Source of the DNA: Gammaproteobacteria bacterium
Lineage (GTDB): Bacteria > Pseudomonadota > Gammaproteobacteria > JAABTG01
Direction of reading: 5' to 3'
NCBI GenBank assembly: GCA_017999615.1
Contig: JAGNLM010000006.1
Location: forward strand, 52,851 to 116,850
DNA: 64,000 nt
A program made the translations under genes and the position numbers. The notes below the pieces were generated by a model. It saw only the letters and a list, made by a program, of their open reading frames with translations. It did no database searches and had not been told where the DNA came from. Positions within the stretch are counted from its first letter, which is position 1. Each line of letters begins with the position of its first letter. Below, in pieces: positions 28,988 through 37,754 of the stretch.

Positions 28988-31057
28988 GTGAACCCGAGGT
29001 TCCACCGTCTCAGGATGCCAGCTCGCCGTGGCGGCCGCGAGGGCGACGCGCCCCCCCCAGGACCGTCGCCGTCTCCCAGGGGCCTCACGCCCCCACTCGT
29101 CCTCGTCGCGGTGGCGGTCCTCACCCTGACTGCGCACGGGCCGCCCGCCTCTGGCCTCGCGCAGGCCGACTTCGCGGCCGAGGACGGCGCGAGCGTCTCC
29201 CGGCAGCGCACCGTATTCCTGCGGGCCGAGGAAGCCCTGCGAAGCCGCGACGGACCGCTCTACCGGAGTCTGCGGGCCCGGCTTTCCGACTACCCTCTGG
29301 CCCCGTACCTGGATTACTCCGAGGTCCGTCAGGACCTCTCGGCCACCGACCCGGGCAGTGTCCACGATTTCCTCGCCCGCCACGGCGACACACCCCTCGC
29401 CGACGCCCTCGCGCGAGATTGGCTGCGTCTCGCCTCGGAGCGGGGAGACGCCCCCGAGGTGCTGCGCACCTATCGCCCGACGAGCGACCCCGACCTTCGT
29501 TGCCGCTATCTTTCGGCCCTGCGCCAGAGCGGCGCGGGGGACGCCCTCGGCGAGATGCGCGAGGTCTGGCTCGTGGGCCGCCGACTCCCGGATTCCTGCG
29601 TCCCCGTCGTGGAGGCCTGGCGCGCGGCCGGGGGACTGACCGACGAGCTCGTGCGCGCCCGAGTCGTCCTGGCGATGGGCGCCGGACAGACCGAGCTCGC
29701 CCTGGAGCTCTCCCGGACCTTGCCTCCCCGCGAGGCCGAGACCGTCACGGCCTGGGTAGCCCTGCGCGCGGACCCCACGGCGCTCGCCGCCACCGACGCC
29801 CTCGCCGAGGACCGGGCGGACACAAGACGCATCGTCGTCGACGTCCTCGATCGCTGGGCGCGGCGCGACCCCAACGGCGCGGCCGGCGCGTGGGAGATGC
29901 TGCGGACCCGATACGCGTTCTCCCCGGAGGACATCGCCAGCGTCCGGGTGGCCATTGGCCGGGCGCTCGTCCGCAAGGACGACGCCCGCGCCCTCGACTG
30001 GCTGACGACCACCGAGCTGCCCTCCGGCGACGGACAGGCTCAGGAGGCGGCGGTCCTGAGCGCCCTGCGCCTCGGGCGCTGGGCGAGCGCGCTCGACTGG
30101 CTCCAGCGCATGCCCACCCCGGGGCGCGACTCCGACCGGTGGCGCTACTGGAAGGCGCGTGCCCTGGCCGAAACGGGCGACACCGCGGGCGCTGGCGCCG
30201 GCTTTGCCGACCTCGCATCCGAATGGAGCGTCTACGGCTTCCTCGCCTCCGATTGGCTCGGCCGGGAGTACTCACTCCTCAGCGTGCCCGTGCCCGCGGC
30301 GCCCGGGGACGTCGCTCGCGCCGAGGTGCTGCCCGGGGTCGAGCGCGCCCGCGAGTTGAGGGCGCTGGGGCGTTCCCCCGACGCGCGGCGGGAGTGGACC
30401 CGCCTGCTGCGCGAGCAGCCCGCCGAGCTGCTCCCCGCACTCGCCGTCGTGGCCCACCGTTGGGGGTGGCACGACCAGGCCATCGCCACCCTCGGCCGGG
30501 CCCGCGAGTACCGCGACCTCGAGATCCGTTTCCCCCTCGCGCACCGGGGGTCCGTGACGGCGCACGCCGAGGCCAACGGCGTCGACCCGGCCTGGGCCTA
30601 CGGCGTGCTGCGCCAGGAAAGCGCCTTCTGGGCCGATGCACGCTCTCCGGCCGGCGCGCTCGGCCTGATGCAGCTTCTGCCCTCCACCGCCCGCGAGGTC
30701 GCCCGGCGACTCAAGGTCCGGGTCGAGGAAGCGACCCTCCTCGACTCGGACGTCAACATCCGACTGGGGACGGCCTACCTGGGGCGGCTCCGGGAGCGCC
30801 TGGGCGGCCACCTGGCGCTCGCCACCGCGGCGTACAACGCGGGGCCCCAGCGGGTGCGCAGCTGGCTGCCCCTCGGCCAGGAGCTCCCGACCGACCTCTG
30901 GATGGAATCGCTCCCGTTCCCCGAGACCCGTTCCTACGTACAGAAGGTCCTTGCCTACACGGTCGTCTACCGCAGCCGACTCGGGCTGACCGCCGAGCGT
31001 CTGAGCGACCGGCTCCCCGCCGTTCGTCCCCTGCCGGTTCCGGCCTCCGGACCCTGA
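28988..31057 (+). CDS. slt: Soluble lytic murein transglycosylase (Slt70 type)
   Basis: 689 residues. A basic N-terminus and hydrophobic segment (residues about 35-55) suggest export. A long alpha-helical superhelical U/L region follows (about 60-510). The C-terminal lysozyme-like domain has catalytic Glu in GVLRQESAFWADARSP (near residue 541), then GALGLMQLLPSTAREV and TAAYNAGPQRVRSWL. It cleaves the glycan to 1,6-anhydro products in the periplasm. The GTG at 28988 is used; the ATG at 29015 is also possible. Divergent from mazG with a 78-nt gap. Confidence 0.92.
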   Translation: MNPRFHRLRMPARRGGREGDAPPPGPSPSPRGLTPPLVLVAVAVLTLTAHGPPASGLAQADFAAEDGASVSRQRTVFLRAEEALRSRDGPLYRSLRARLSDYPLAPYLDYSEVRQDLSATDPGSVHDFLARHGDTPLADALARDWLRLASERGDAPEVLRTYRPTSDPDLRCRYLSALRQSGAGDALGEMREVWLVGRRLPDSCVPVVEAWRAAGGLTDELVRARVVLAMGAGQTELALELSRTLPPREAETVTAWVALRADPTALAATDALAEDRADTRRIVVDVLDRWARRDPNGAAGAWEMLRTRYAFSPEDIASVRVAIGRALVRKDDARALDWLTTTELPSGDGQAQEAAVLSALRLGRWASALDWLQRMPTPGRDSDRWRYWKARALAETGDTAGAGAGFADLASEWSVYGFLASDWLGREYSLLSVPVPAAPGDVARAEVLPGVERARELRALGRSPDARREWTRLLREQPAELLPALAVVAHRWGWHDQAIATLGRAREYRDLEIRFPLAHRGSVTAHAEANGVDPAWAYGVLRQESAFWADARSPAGALGLMQLLPSTAREVARRLKVRVEEATLLDSDVNIRLGTAYLGRLRERLGGHLALATAAYNAGPQRVRSWLPLGQELPTDLWMESLPFPETRSYVQKVLAYTVVYRSRLGLTAERLSDRLPAVRPLPVPASGP

Positions 31058-31140
31058 GAGGACCACCGCGCCCCTGCAGGGCAAGGGGGCGACGCGCCGA
31101 CCTTACCGAGCCCGCCACTGCCGGTCCGTAAGCTATCGGT

Positions 31141-31146
31141 TATACT
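31141..31146 (+). promoter_or_regulatory. Candidate -10 element upstream of the thioredoxin gene
   Basis: TATACT at 31141-31146 lies 54 nt before the GTG start and is the only AT-rich hexamer in the 143-nt gap after slt. No good -35 match is visible 16-18 nt upstream. Confidence 0.4.
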
Positions 31147-31200
31147 CCGCGCCAACTCGCCAGGCCCGGGCCGTACCCGGACCGCAGACTGGAGGAAATC

Positions 31201-31575
31201 GTGGCTACCGTCGAGCTCACTCGCGAGAACTTCAAGGACACCATCGACAACAACAGCCTGGTCCTCGTGGACTTCTGGGCCGAGTGGTGCGGTCCCTGCC
31301 GCATGTTCGCCCCTACCTACGAAGACGTCTCCGAGCGGTATCCCGACGCGGTCTTCGGCAAGGTGAACACCGAGATGCAGCGCGAGCTCGCGCAGATGTT
31401 CGGGATCCGGTCCATTCCCACGCTCATGATCTTCCGCGACCAGATCATCATCTTCTCGCAGCCCGGGGCGCTTCCCAGTTCGGCCCTGGAGGACGTGGTC
31501 CAGAAGGCGCAGGCCCTGGACATGGACATGGTTCGCGAGCAGATCGCCAAGCAGCAGGCCAGCAAGGACGCCTGA
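31201..31575 (+). CDS. Thioredoxin family protein
   Basis: 124-residue cytoplasmic thioredoxin. The active site is DFWAEWCGPCRMFAP (near residue 30) and the cis-Pro is in IRSIPTLMIFRD (about 71). It has no signal peptide. The C-terminal helix is about 15 residues longer than in E. coli TrxA and is charged (REQIAKQQASKDA). The GTG at 31201 has a GGAGG ribosome site 5 nt upstream, which decides the start. Probably co-transcribed with the Nudix gene 5 nt downstream. Confidence 0.92.
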   Translation: MATVELTRENFKDTIDNNSLVLVDFWAEWCGPCRMFAPTYEDVSERYPDAVFGKVNTEMQRELAQMFGIRSIPTLMIFRDQIIIFSQPGALPSSALEDVVQKAQALDMDMVREQIAKQQASKDA

Positions 31576-31580
31576 CCCCC

Positions 31581-32108
31581 TTGCCGGTATCCCGCCGCAG
31601 CCTGTACCACGGGCGAATCGTCGACTTCGGCATCGAGTCCATCGCGCAACCGGACGGACGCACCCTCGAAATCGAGGTCGTGCGCCATCCCGGGGGCGCA
31701 GCCGTGGTCGCGCTGGACGGCAGCGGGCGCATCTGCCTGCTGCGGCAATTCCGGGCGCCGCTCGAAGACTGGCTCTGGGAGCTCCCGGCCGGGAAAATCG
31801 ATCCTCCGGAACCTCCGGAGGACACGGCGCGGCGGGAACTGGAGGAGGAAGCCGGACTCCGGGCGGGAACGTGGCGTTCCCTGGGCGCCATCGTCACGTG
31901 TCCGGGGTTCTGTGACGAGGTCCTGCACCTCTATCTCGCTACGGACCTGCAGCCTGCCCCATCCCGTCCGGAAGACGACGAATTCATCGAAGTGCACTGG
32001 TGGCCGCTCGAACGCGCCGCCGAGCAAGCGCGGAGCGGCGGTCTGAGCGACGGCAAGACGGTGGTGGCGGTGCTGCGGGCGCAGGCCCTGCTGGCAGCGG
32101 CGCGCTGA
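31581..32108 (+). CDS. Nudix hydrolase, ADP-ribose pyrophosphatase type
   Basis: 175 residues. The Nudix box is complete: GKIDPPE, seven residues, then RELEEEAGL (about residues 73-95). The surrounding sequence (ICLLRQFRAPLEDWLWELPAG before, CPGFCDEVLHLYLA after) is that of the ADP-ribose/nudF-like group. It splits ADP-ribose to AMP and ribose 5-phosphate. The first start after the thioredoxin stop is a TTG at 31581; no ATG or GTG lies near the conserved N-terminus. Confidence 0.86.
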   Translation: MPVSRRSLYHGRIVDFGIESIAQPDGRTLEIEVVRHPGGAAVVALDGSGRICLLRQFRAPLEDWLWELPAGKIDPPEPPEDTARRELEEEAGLRAGTWRSLGAIVTCPGFCDEVLHLYLATDLQPAPSRPEDDEFIEVHWWPLERAAEQARSGGLSDGKTVVAVLRAQALLAAAR

Positions 32109-32204
32109 GCCGTCGCTCTCGCCCCAAACATCGGCCCGGCGGTGCGGCGCAGGTCCACGCCGCACCACCGATTTCAGACGGCTTCCCGCGGACTGCTTCT
32201 GGCC

Positions 32205-32810
32205 TCAGGGCACGGGGGCCCAGGGATTCTGGCGCAACATCCAGTCCTGGCTCGAGTCCCGGCCCGGCGGGTGCATCTCGCCCCCGTAAGCGGACCACGG
32301 CGTCGCCTGGCGGAACTGCTCTTCCATCTCCCGATGCTTTTCCTTGAAGAACTGGTCCATCCCATCCCGGGTGCGCGGCGTCGCGCTCATGGACTCTCCC
32401 CACGGTGTCCCGTGGTACGGAGCCAGCGGCCCCCAAGGATATCCGCCCTGCATTCCGGGGACGCCGTGGAACCGATCGAGCGTGTCGCGACGAAATTGAC
32501 GGCGCCCCTCGATCCAATCCCGCCTGGCCTGCCCCCAAGGGTCCATGGCCCGAACCTGGGTGTCGATTTCCTGCCTGCGCTGCTCCACGAAGCGGTCCAT
32601 CTCCTTGCGGGACGGAACCCCTTCGGGCTCGTCCCCGTGGCCGTTCAGGCCCTCGCGTTTCCCCGCGGGGTCTGCGGGCGCCGGCGCAACCGTGGAGGCG
32701 GGGGCGGCAGGGGCTGCTGCCGCCGTGTCGGCGGCGAACACCAAGCTGGCCGAGCCGGGACTCCCCAGCAGGGCGGCGGCCATGGCCCCCGCCAGTACCG
32801 TTTTCCTCAT
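32205..32810 (-). CDS. Uncharacterised exported Trp/Pro/Arg-rich protein
   Basis: 201 residues that I do not recognise. A clear signal peptide (MRKTVLAGAMAAALLGSPG, cleavage near VFAADTA) is followed by an Ala/Pro-rich linker. Two helical segments with a related pattern come next: EMDRFVEQRRQEIDTQV then DPWGQARRDWIEG, and GMDQFFKEKHREMEEQF then TPWSAYG. Between them lies an aromatic/Pro/Gly stretch (GGYPWGPLAPYHGTPWG). No cysteines or membrane helices are seen in the mature part, so it is probably periplasmic or surface associated. The start at 32810 is set by AGGAG six nt upstream. It has a long leader and stands alone between the Nudix gene and gpmI. Confidence 0.75.
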   Translation of the reverse strand: MRKTVLAGAMAAALLGSPGSASLVFAADTAAAAPAAPASTVAPAPADPAGKREGLNGHGDEPEGVPSRKEMDRFVEQRRQEIDTQVRAMDPWGQARRDWIEGRRQFRRDTLDRFHGVPGMQGGYPWGPLAPYHGTPWGESMSATPRTRDGMDQFFKEKHREMEEQFRQATPWSAYGGEMHPPGRDSSQDWMLRQNPWAPVP

Positions 32811-32905
32811 AAACATCTCCTGATCTGGCACTGCAAGCAGTCTGTTGCGCGCATTTTCCGCCCCGGCCTCCGGGTCGGCCCGCGGGGCGTGACAGCACGC
32901 TCGTA

Positions 32906-32911
32906 ATATTA
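32906..32911 (-). promoter_or_regulatory. Candidate -10 element for the exported protein gene
   Basis: On the - strand the hexamer TAATAT lies in a local AT-rich patch within the 181-nt gap upstream of the 32810 start, with TTGTCC 19 nt before it. A start here would leave a leader of about 85 nt. Confidence 0.4.
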
Positions 32912-32991
32912 GCTGAGACTGATCGTTTCAGGACAAAGCAAGATTAGTTTTGAGCCATGTCATGGAAAATGCCGGTCCAGCACACATTGGC

Positions 32992-34536
32992 CTACAGGCG
33001 CACGGGCTGGAGCAACAGCGACTCCGCCGTCATCGCCGCAGGCTTGGGAAGACCGAGCAACTGCAGGACCGTCGGCGCGATCCCGGAGATACCGCCCCCC
33101 GTACGCAACCGCCAGGGGGTGCTGTCCACGATGAGGCAGGGTACCGGGTAGACCGAGTGCTGCGTCTGCGGCGTGCCCGTCACGGGGTCGACCATCTCGT
33201 CGCAGTTCCCGTGGTCCGCGGTCAGGATGACCGAATACCCGGCGGCGATTCCCGTTTCGATGACCCGCCCCACCTCCCGGTCGAGGGTCTCCACGGCCTT
33301 CAGGATCGCCTCGCGCACGGCCGTGTGGCCGACCATGTCCCCGTTCGCGAAATTCACGACGATGAACGCATAGACGCCGGTTCCAATCGCCTGGATGACC
33401 GTGTCGGCCACCTCCCGGGCGCTCATCTCCGGCTGCAGGTCGTAGGTGGCGACCTTGGGGGAAGGGATGACGACGCGGTCCTCCCCCGGGTGCGGCTCAC
33501 CCTCCCCGCCGTTGAAGAAATAGGTGACGTGCGCCGCCTTCTCGGTCTCCGCGCAGTGCATCTGCCTCAACCCCGCCTGGCTCAGGATCTCGGCGAGCGT
33601 GATCTTTGGCCGGTCGTGCTCGAAGGCGACGGGCAACCCGTAGGTGGGGTCGTACTCCATCATGCAGGTGATGCGCACCGGCTCGAACCCGCCCCGGTCG
33701 AAGTGCTCGAAGTGCGGCCTGAACAGCGCTTCGGCCATCTGCCGGGGGCGGTCCTTGCGGAAGTTGAAGAAGACCACCTCGTCCCCGGGGAGCAGGGGCA
33801 CCCCGCCGTCGATGACCGTCGGCAGGATGAATTCGTCCGTCTCGCCCTCGGCGTAGGCGGCCTCGATGGCGGCTCGCGCGGAGGCTGCCGACCTCCCCTC
33901 CCCCTGCACCATCGCGAGCCACGCCTTCCGGGTGCGGTCCCAGCGGTGGTCGCGGTCCATGGCGTAGTAACGCCCCGACACCGTGGCTACGGCACCGCCC
34001 GCCGCGTTCAGGGCGGCCTCGAGCTCCGGGAGATAGGCGAGCGCCGACTGGGGAGGAGTGTCCCGTCCGTCGGTCACCATGTGTACGAGCGGCTGCACCC
34101 CCTTCCCCCGGCACAACTCGACCAGGGCGAGCAGGTGGTTGAGGTGGCTGTGGACGCCACCGTCGGAGACGAGGCCCGTCAGGTGCAAGGGCCGGCCCTG
34201 CTCCGCCGCTCGGCCCACCGCCGCGAGCAGAACCGGGTCCTCGTAGAAGGTGCGGTCCGCGATCATCTCGTCGATCAGGACGAGGTCCTGGCGGACGATG
34301 CCGCCACACCCGAGGATCATGTGACCGACCTCGGAGTTTCCCATCTGCCCGTCCGGCAGCCCCACCGCGAGGCCCGAGGCCTCGAGCACGGTGTGCGGGT
34401 GGCGGCTGAAGAGGTCGTCGAAACGGGGGGTGGACGCCTCGATGACCGCGTTGTTGCGCTTGCCCGGATTCGCGCCAAAGCCGTCCATGATGACGAGCAG
34501 GACCGGACGGCGGGGTGCTCCGTGGGCGCTGGACAT
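32992..34536 (-). CDS. gpmI: 2,3-bisphosphoglycerate-independent phosphoglycerate mutase
   Basis: 514-residue alkaline-phosphatase-fold enzyme interconverting 3- and 2-phosphoglycerate through a phosphoserine. Metal and Ser motifs: LLVIMDGFG at the N-terminus, MGNSEVGHMILG with the catalytic Ser (about 64), HSHLNHLLAL, TDGRDTPPQS, and the C-terminal NFANGDMVGHTA and LTADHGNCDEM. The ATG at 34536 is the expected N-terminus (MSSAHGAPRRPVLLVIMDGF region). Serves both glycolysis and gluconeogenesis, consistent with the PEP-forming enzymes at 46-52 kb. Confidence 0.95.
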   Translation of the reverse strand: MSSAHGAPRRPVLLVIMDGFGANPGKRNNAVIEASTPRFDDLFSRHPHTVLEASGLAVGLPDGQMGNSEVGHMILGCGGIVRQDLVLIDEMIADRTFYEDPVLLAAVGRAAEQGRPLHLTGLVSDGGVHSHLNHLLALVELCRGKGVQPLVHMVTDGRDTPPQSALAYLPELEAALNAAGGAVATVSGRYYAMDRDHRWDRTRKAWLAMVQGEGRSAASARAAIEAAYAEGETDEFILPTVIDGGVPLLPGDEVVFFNFRKDRPRQMAEALFRPHFEHFDRGGFEPVRITCMMEYDPTYGLPVAFEHDRPKITLAEILSQAGLRQMHCAETEKAAHVTYFFNGGEGEPHPGEDRVVIPSPKVATYDLQPEMSAREVADTVIQAIGTGVYAFIVVNFANGDMVGHTAVREAILKAVETLDREVGRVIETGIAAGYSVILTADHGNCDEMVDPVTGTPQTQHSVYPVPCLIVDSTPWRLRTGGGISGIAPTVLQLLGLPKPAAMTAESLLLQPVRL

Positions 34537-34723
34537 GGGTAACCTCAACCGGTTGACGGGAAAGGGCCCGGGGGAATCCTTGCGCGCCCCCAGGGTCTCA
34601 CCCCACATACTCAGGGATCGCCCCGGGGCCTGGCAACCCCGCGCGGGCACAGGCACTTCAGGGGTTTCCTCCCCACAGGTGCGGAGCGCTCGCGACGAGC
34701 CACGGGTACGGGGCCGCCTCTGC

Positions 34724-34729
34724 TAGAAT
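34724..34729 (+). promoter_or_regulatory. Candidate -10 element upstream of the redoxin gene
   Basis: TAGAAT at 34724-34729 lies 38 nt before the ATG at 34768, which has a strong AGGAGGAG ribosome site. The rest of the 231-nt gap between divergent gpmI and this gene shows no other AT-rich element. Confidence 0.4.
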
Positions 34730-34767
34730 TTTGCCCGAACCCCGGATGCCTTCCAGGAGGAGACGTC

Positions 34768-35346
34768 ATGGCCCGCACAGCCTCCACCATGCTCGACCTC
34801 GGGACGCCGGCGCCGGACTTCCGGCTGCCCGACGCCCTCGGGAATCCGTACGCGCTCGACGACTTTGCGGCCTCTCCCGCCCTCCTCGTGGTGTTCATGT
34901 GCAACCACTGCCCCTACGTGAAGCACATCCGCTCGGCTCTCGCCGACTTCGCGCGGGAATACGTGGGCCGAGGGCTTGCTATGGTCGGCGTCAACGCCAA
35001 CGACGTGAGGAGCCACCCGGACGACCGCCCCGCGAAGATGGCCGAGGAGGTGCGGTCTGCGGGCTACGTCTTTCCCTACCTCTACGACGAGAGCCAGGCC
35101 GTGGCGAAGGCCTACCGTGCCGCCTGCACGCCCGACTTCTTCCTCTTCGACCGGGAGCGCAAACTGGCGTACCGGGGACAATTCGACGACAGTCGGCCCG
35201 GAAACGGCATTCCGATCACGGGGAAGGACCTGCGGGCCGCCGTGGACGCCCTGCTCTCGGGCCGCCCGGTCACCTCGGACCAGAAGCCGAGCCTCGGCTG
35301 CAACATCAAATGGAAGGCGGGCAACGAGCCCGACTATTTCGGCTGA
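34768..35346 (+). CDS. Thioredoxin-like AhpC/TSA-family redox protein
   Basis: 192 residues, no signal peptide. Redoxin-fold markers are LGTPAPDFRLPDALGN at the N-terminus and the CXXC motif FMCNHCPYVKHIRSAL near residue 45, typical of a widespread uncharacterised thioredoxin group. GVNANDVRSHPDD and ACTPDFFLFDRERKLAYRGQ follow. A second Cys-containing end (SLGCNIKWK) is also conserved in this group. The partner and substrate are unknown. It lies 21 nt upstream of a heme protein gene and is probably co-transcribed. Confidence 0.85.
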   Translation: MARTASTMLDLGTPAPDFRLPDALGNPYALDDFAASPALLVVFMCNHCPYVKHIRSALADFAREYVGRGLAMVGVNANDVRSHPDDRPAKMAEEVRSAGYVFPYLYDESQAVAKAYRAACTPDFFLFDRERKLAYRGQFDDSRPGNGIPITGKDLRAAVDALLSGRPVTSDQKPSLGCNIKWKAGNEPDYFG

Positions 35347-35367
35347 CCCTCAGAGAGGAGATACGCC

Positions 35368-35931
35368 ATGAAGAAGACCCTGCTGGCCCTGGTGACCGCT
35401 GCGCTGGTGGCCACTCCTGCCTTTGCCGACGATGTCCAGGCCCGTCTGGAGGCAAGCCGGGCGGCCTCGAAACAGCTCCTCGAGGTGCTTCGCGACGAGA
35501 TGCAGGCCGCTGTCCAGTCCGGTGGCGCCAAGGCAGGCGTCGAGGTCTGCCACGAGAAGGCCCAGGCCCTGACCCGGAAGATCGCCGAGGAGCGTGGCTG
35601 GCGTGTGGCCCGCACCAGCCAGAAGGTCCGCAACGAGAAGAACGCCCCGGACGCGTGGGAGGCCAAGGTCCTGGAGGACTTCGCACAGCGCAAGGCCAAG
35701 GGCGAGTCGCTCGAGAACATGGAGTATCACGCCGTGGTCGAGGAAGGTGGCAAGAAGACCTTCCGTTACATGAAGGCGCTCCCGATGGGCGGGGTCTGCT
35801 CCAACTGTCACGGCCCCGTGCTGAAGCCGGACGTCATCAAGAAGCTCGACGAGTACTACCCCAAGGACAAGGCCCGCGGGTTCCAGGTCGGGGACCTGCG
35901 CGGCGCCTTCACCATCAGCCAGCCGATGTAG
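35368..35931 (+). CDS. Periplasmic mono-heme c-type protein, DUF3365/Tll0287-like
   Basis: 187 residues. The signal peptide ends at PAFADD. A helical sensor-like region contains GVEVCHEKAQALTRKI and GWRVARTSQKVRN, which match the DUF3365 pattern. A single heme c site CSNCH lies near residue 144 (MGGVCSNCHGPVLKP), followed by YYPKDKARGFQVGDLRG, also typical of the family. Covalent heme addition would use the ccm system in this window. Role: a redox or gas-sensing periplasmic protein, not further defined. Confidence 0.85.
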   Translation: MKKTLLALVTAALVATPAFADDVQARLEASRAASKQLLEVLRDEMQAAVQSGGAKAGVEVCHEKAQALTRKIAEERGWRVARTSQKVRNEKNAPDAWEAKVLEDFAQRKAKGESLENMEYHAVVEEGGKKTFRYMKALPMGGVCSNCHGPVLKPDVIKKLDEYYPKDKARGFQVGDLRGAFTISQPM

Positions 35932-35997
35932 CCCGCTCACGAGCCGGGCAGGCAAGCCCTCGGGGGAACTCCCGGGGGCTTCGCCCAGGATTCCCCA

Positions 35998-36990
35998 GTG
36001 GCCGTGTACTACGGGCGCACCGCGCGCCGCGTGCTCGAGCGTTTTCCACGTCTGCGGTACCCTCTCTGGGTGCTGGAGACACTCTCCCTGCTCGCCTTCT
36101 GGGGTGTGGCGGCGTCGCTCCCCCCGGAGCGGGCGAGCCGCTTGGGGCGCTGGCTCCTGGAGAGGCTGGGCCCTCGCCTGCACAAGCAGCGCCACGTCCT
36201 GCGCAATCTCCGGGTCGCTTTTCCCGGACACTCACCGCAGGAGCTGGCCCGGGTCGCGCGCGAGGTCTGGGGCAACCTCGGCGCCGTGATGGGCGAGTAC
36301 CCGCACCTCGGTACGATCAGCCAGGTCGAGGGCGCACGCCGGCTCGAGATCGTGGTGGAGGAAGGGGCCTCGACCCCGACCGCGACGCGGCCCGTCGTCA
36401 TGGTGACCGCGCACCTCGCGAACTGGGAACTGGCCGCGGGGGCAATGACCGGCGTCCTCGGCATCCCCCTGTCCGGCGTCTACGGCCCGCAGGAAAACCC
36501 CCTGGCGGACCGCCTGGTCCAGCGCTTCCGTCGCCGGGGACTCCGCTGCGGTCTCGTGGCCAAGGAGGCGAGCATGCGCCAACTCGTGCGGCATTTGCGC
36601 GAAGGCCGCTCGCTCGGACTGGTCGTGGACCAGCGTGTCGACGGGAGCCCGCTCGTCCCCTTCTTCGGTGTTCCCGCGGCCACCGCCGTGAGCCCCGCGC
36701 GCCTGGCCCTGCGCTTCGGCTGCGACCTGGTGCCCCTGCGGATGGAACGGCTGCCCGAGGCTCGGTTCCGGGTGACCTTCACCTCGCCCGTACCGGTTCC
36801 GGAGCGGGGCACCGACGACGAGAAGGCCCTGGAGATGACCCGGCGGCTGAACGTCCTCTTCGAGTCCTGGATCCGGGAACGGCCCGGCGAGTGGATGTGC
36901 ATGAAGCGCCGCTGGTCCCTGCGGGAGGCGCGAAAGGCGCAGGCCGCCAGCGTGCCCCCCGCGGGCCAGGGGCAGCCGACGCCGCCCTGA
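35998..36990 (+). CDS. LpxL/HtrB-family lysophospholipid or lipid A acyltransferase
   Basis: 330 residues with an N-terminal hydrophobic segment (about 25-45). The HX4E acyltransferase motif is VTAHLANWELAAG (near residue 140). GVYGPQENPLADRLVQRFR, LGLVVDQRVDGSPLVPFFG and a C-terminal PGEWMCMKRRW match the LPLAT/LpxL superfamily. It probably adds a secondary acyl chain to lipid A or a related lipid at the inner membrane. The GTG start at 35998 is preceded by GC-rich hairpin-forming sequence but no clear ribosome site. Confidence 0.85.
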   Translation: MAVYYGRTARRVLERFPRLRYPLWVLETLSLLAFWGVAASLPPERASRLGRWLLERLGPRLHKQRHVLRNLRVAFPGHSPQELARVAREVWGNLGAVMGEYPHLGTISQVEGARRLEIVVEEGASTPTATRPVVMVTAHLANWELAAGAMTGVLGIPLSGVYGPQENPLADRLVQRFRRRGLRCGLVAKEASMRQLVRHLREGRSLGLVVDQRVDGSPLVPFFGVPAATAVSPARLALRFGCDLVPLRMERLPEARFRVTFTSPVPVPERGTDDEKALEMTRRLNVLFESWIRERPGEWMCMKRRWSLREARKAQAASVPPAGQGQPTPP

Positions 36991-37014
36991 ACCGCGGGGT
37001 GGCGTTGCGGGGGC

Positions 37015-37503
37015 CTACAGGTCGCCCGCTGCCCCGGCCTGAATGACCTCGTTCAGGTCGTCGCGGATCTTCATCGCCTTCTTTTTCAGCTCAGGGGGAA
37101 GATTCGCCGCACCGATGAAGAAGTCCATGTTGACCATGATGAGCCAACCCTTCCCGTTCGCATCCTCGACGAGCGAGATGCGGCAGGGCATGTAGGCCGC
37201 GAAGTCCATCTGGTACTCGATCATCTCCCAGCCGATCCCGGCGTCGCAGAACTGGTAGATCTCCACCCGCCGGCTCTTGATCCCGAGTGCCTCCAGCTCC
37301 TTGTACATGGGCTGGTGGCTCACCATCTTCAGGTTGAGCGTGTTGGCGCGCAGCTTCATGGACTCCACGGCGTCGTCCATGGAGATGTTGTCCGCAATGG
37401 CCTTCTTGACCACGGTTTCGCCGATGTTCATCTGCGGCCCCGCGGCCATCGCGGCGCCCACGGAAAAGACGGCGAGTACCACCCCCAGCAGCATCTTTCG
37501 CAT
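37015..37503 (-). CDS. Exported DUF302-domain protein
   Basis: 162 residues. The signal peptide ends near GAAMAAG. The mature part carries a DUF302 pattern: VESMKLRANTLNLKMVSHQP, then VEIYQFCDAGIGWEMIEY, then AAYMPCRISLVEDANGKGWLIM. The fold is known but the function is not; it is common in sulfur- and metal-metabolising proteobacteria. Convergent with the acyltransferase and followed upstream by the FadL gene on the other strand. Confidence 0.83.
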   Translation of the reverse strand: MRKMLLGVVLAVFSVGAAMAAGPQMNIGETVVKKAIADNISMDDAVESMKLRANTLNLKMVSHQPMYKELEALGIKSRRVEIYQFCDAGIGWEMIEYQMDFAAYMPCRISLVEDANGKGWLIMVNMDFFIGAANLPPELKKKAMKIRDDLNEVIQAGAAGDL

Positions 37504-37754
37504 GACATGCCTCCATCCGGCGTTCTTTGGTTTTGAAATCGCGGGTCTCGAGACGCCCCCGCGACGGCCTGCCTAGCTTAGCATCGGTTAGCCCGAATGG
37601 GTGGTATGCCTCGGTCCCCGTCCGGCGTAAGATGATGATTGGCCTCGTTTCGTCGCGATGGGCGGCGGGATCGCAGGCCACCCCAGTCCCCGGCGGCATC
37701 CCGCCCCGGGCTGTTACGACAACAGTGACGAGGAACAGTTACGAGGGGGAACTC

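Noticed and set aside
28891..31131. 746-codon open frame on the + strand overlapping slt
   Set aside because: Same strand but different frame from slt; the slt frame carries the full lysozyme-like domain and this one is Arg/Pro/Gly-rich noise.
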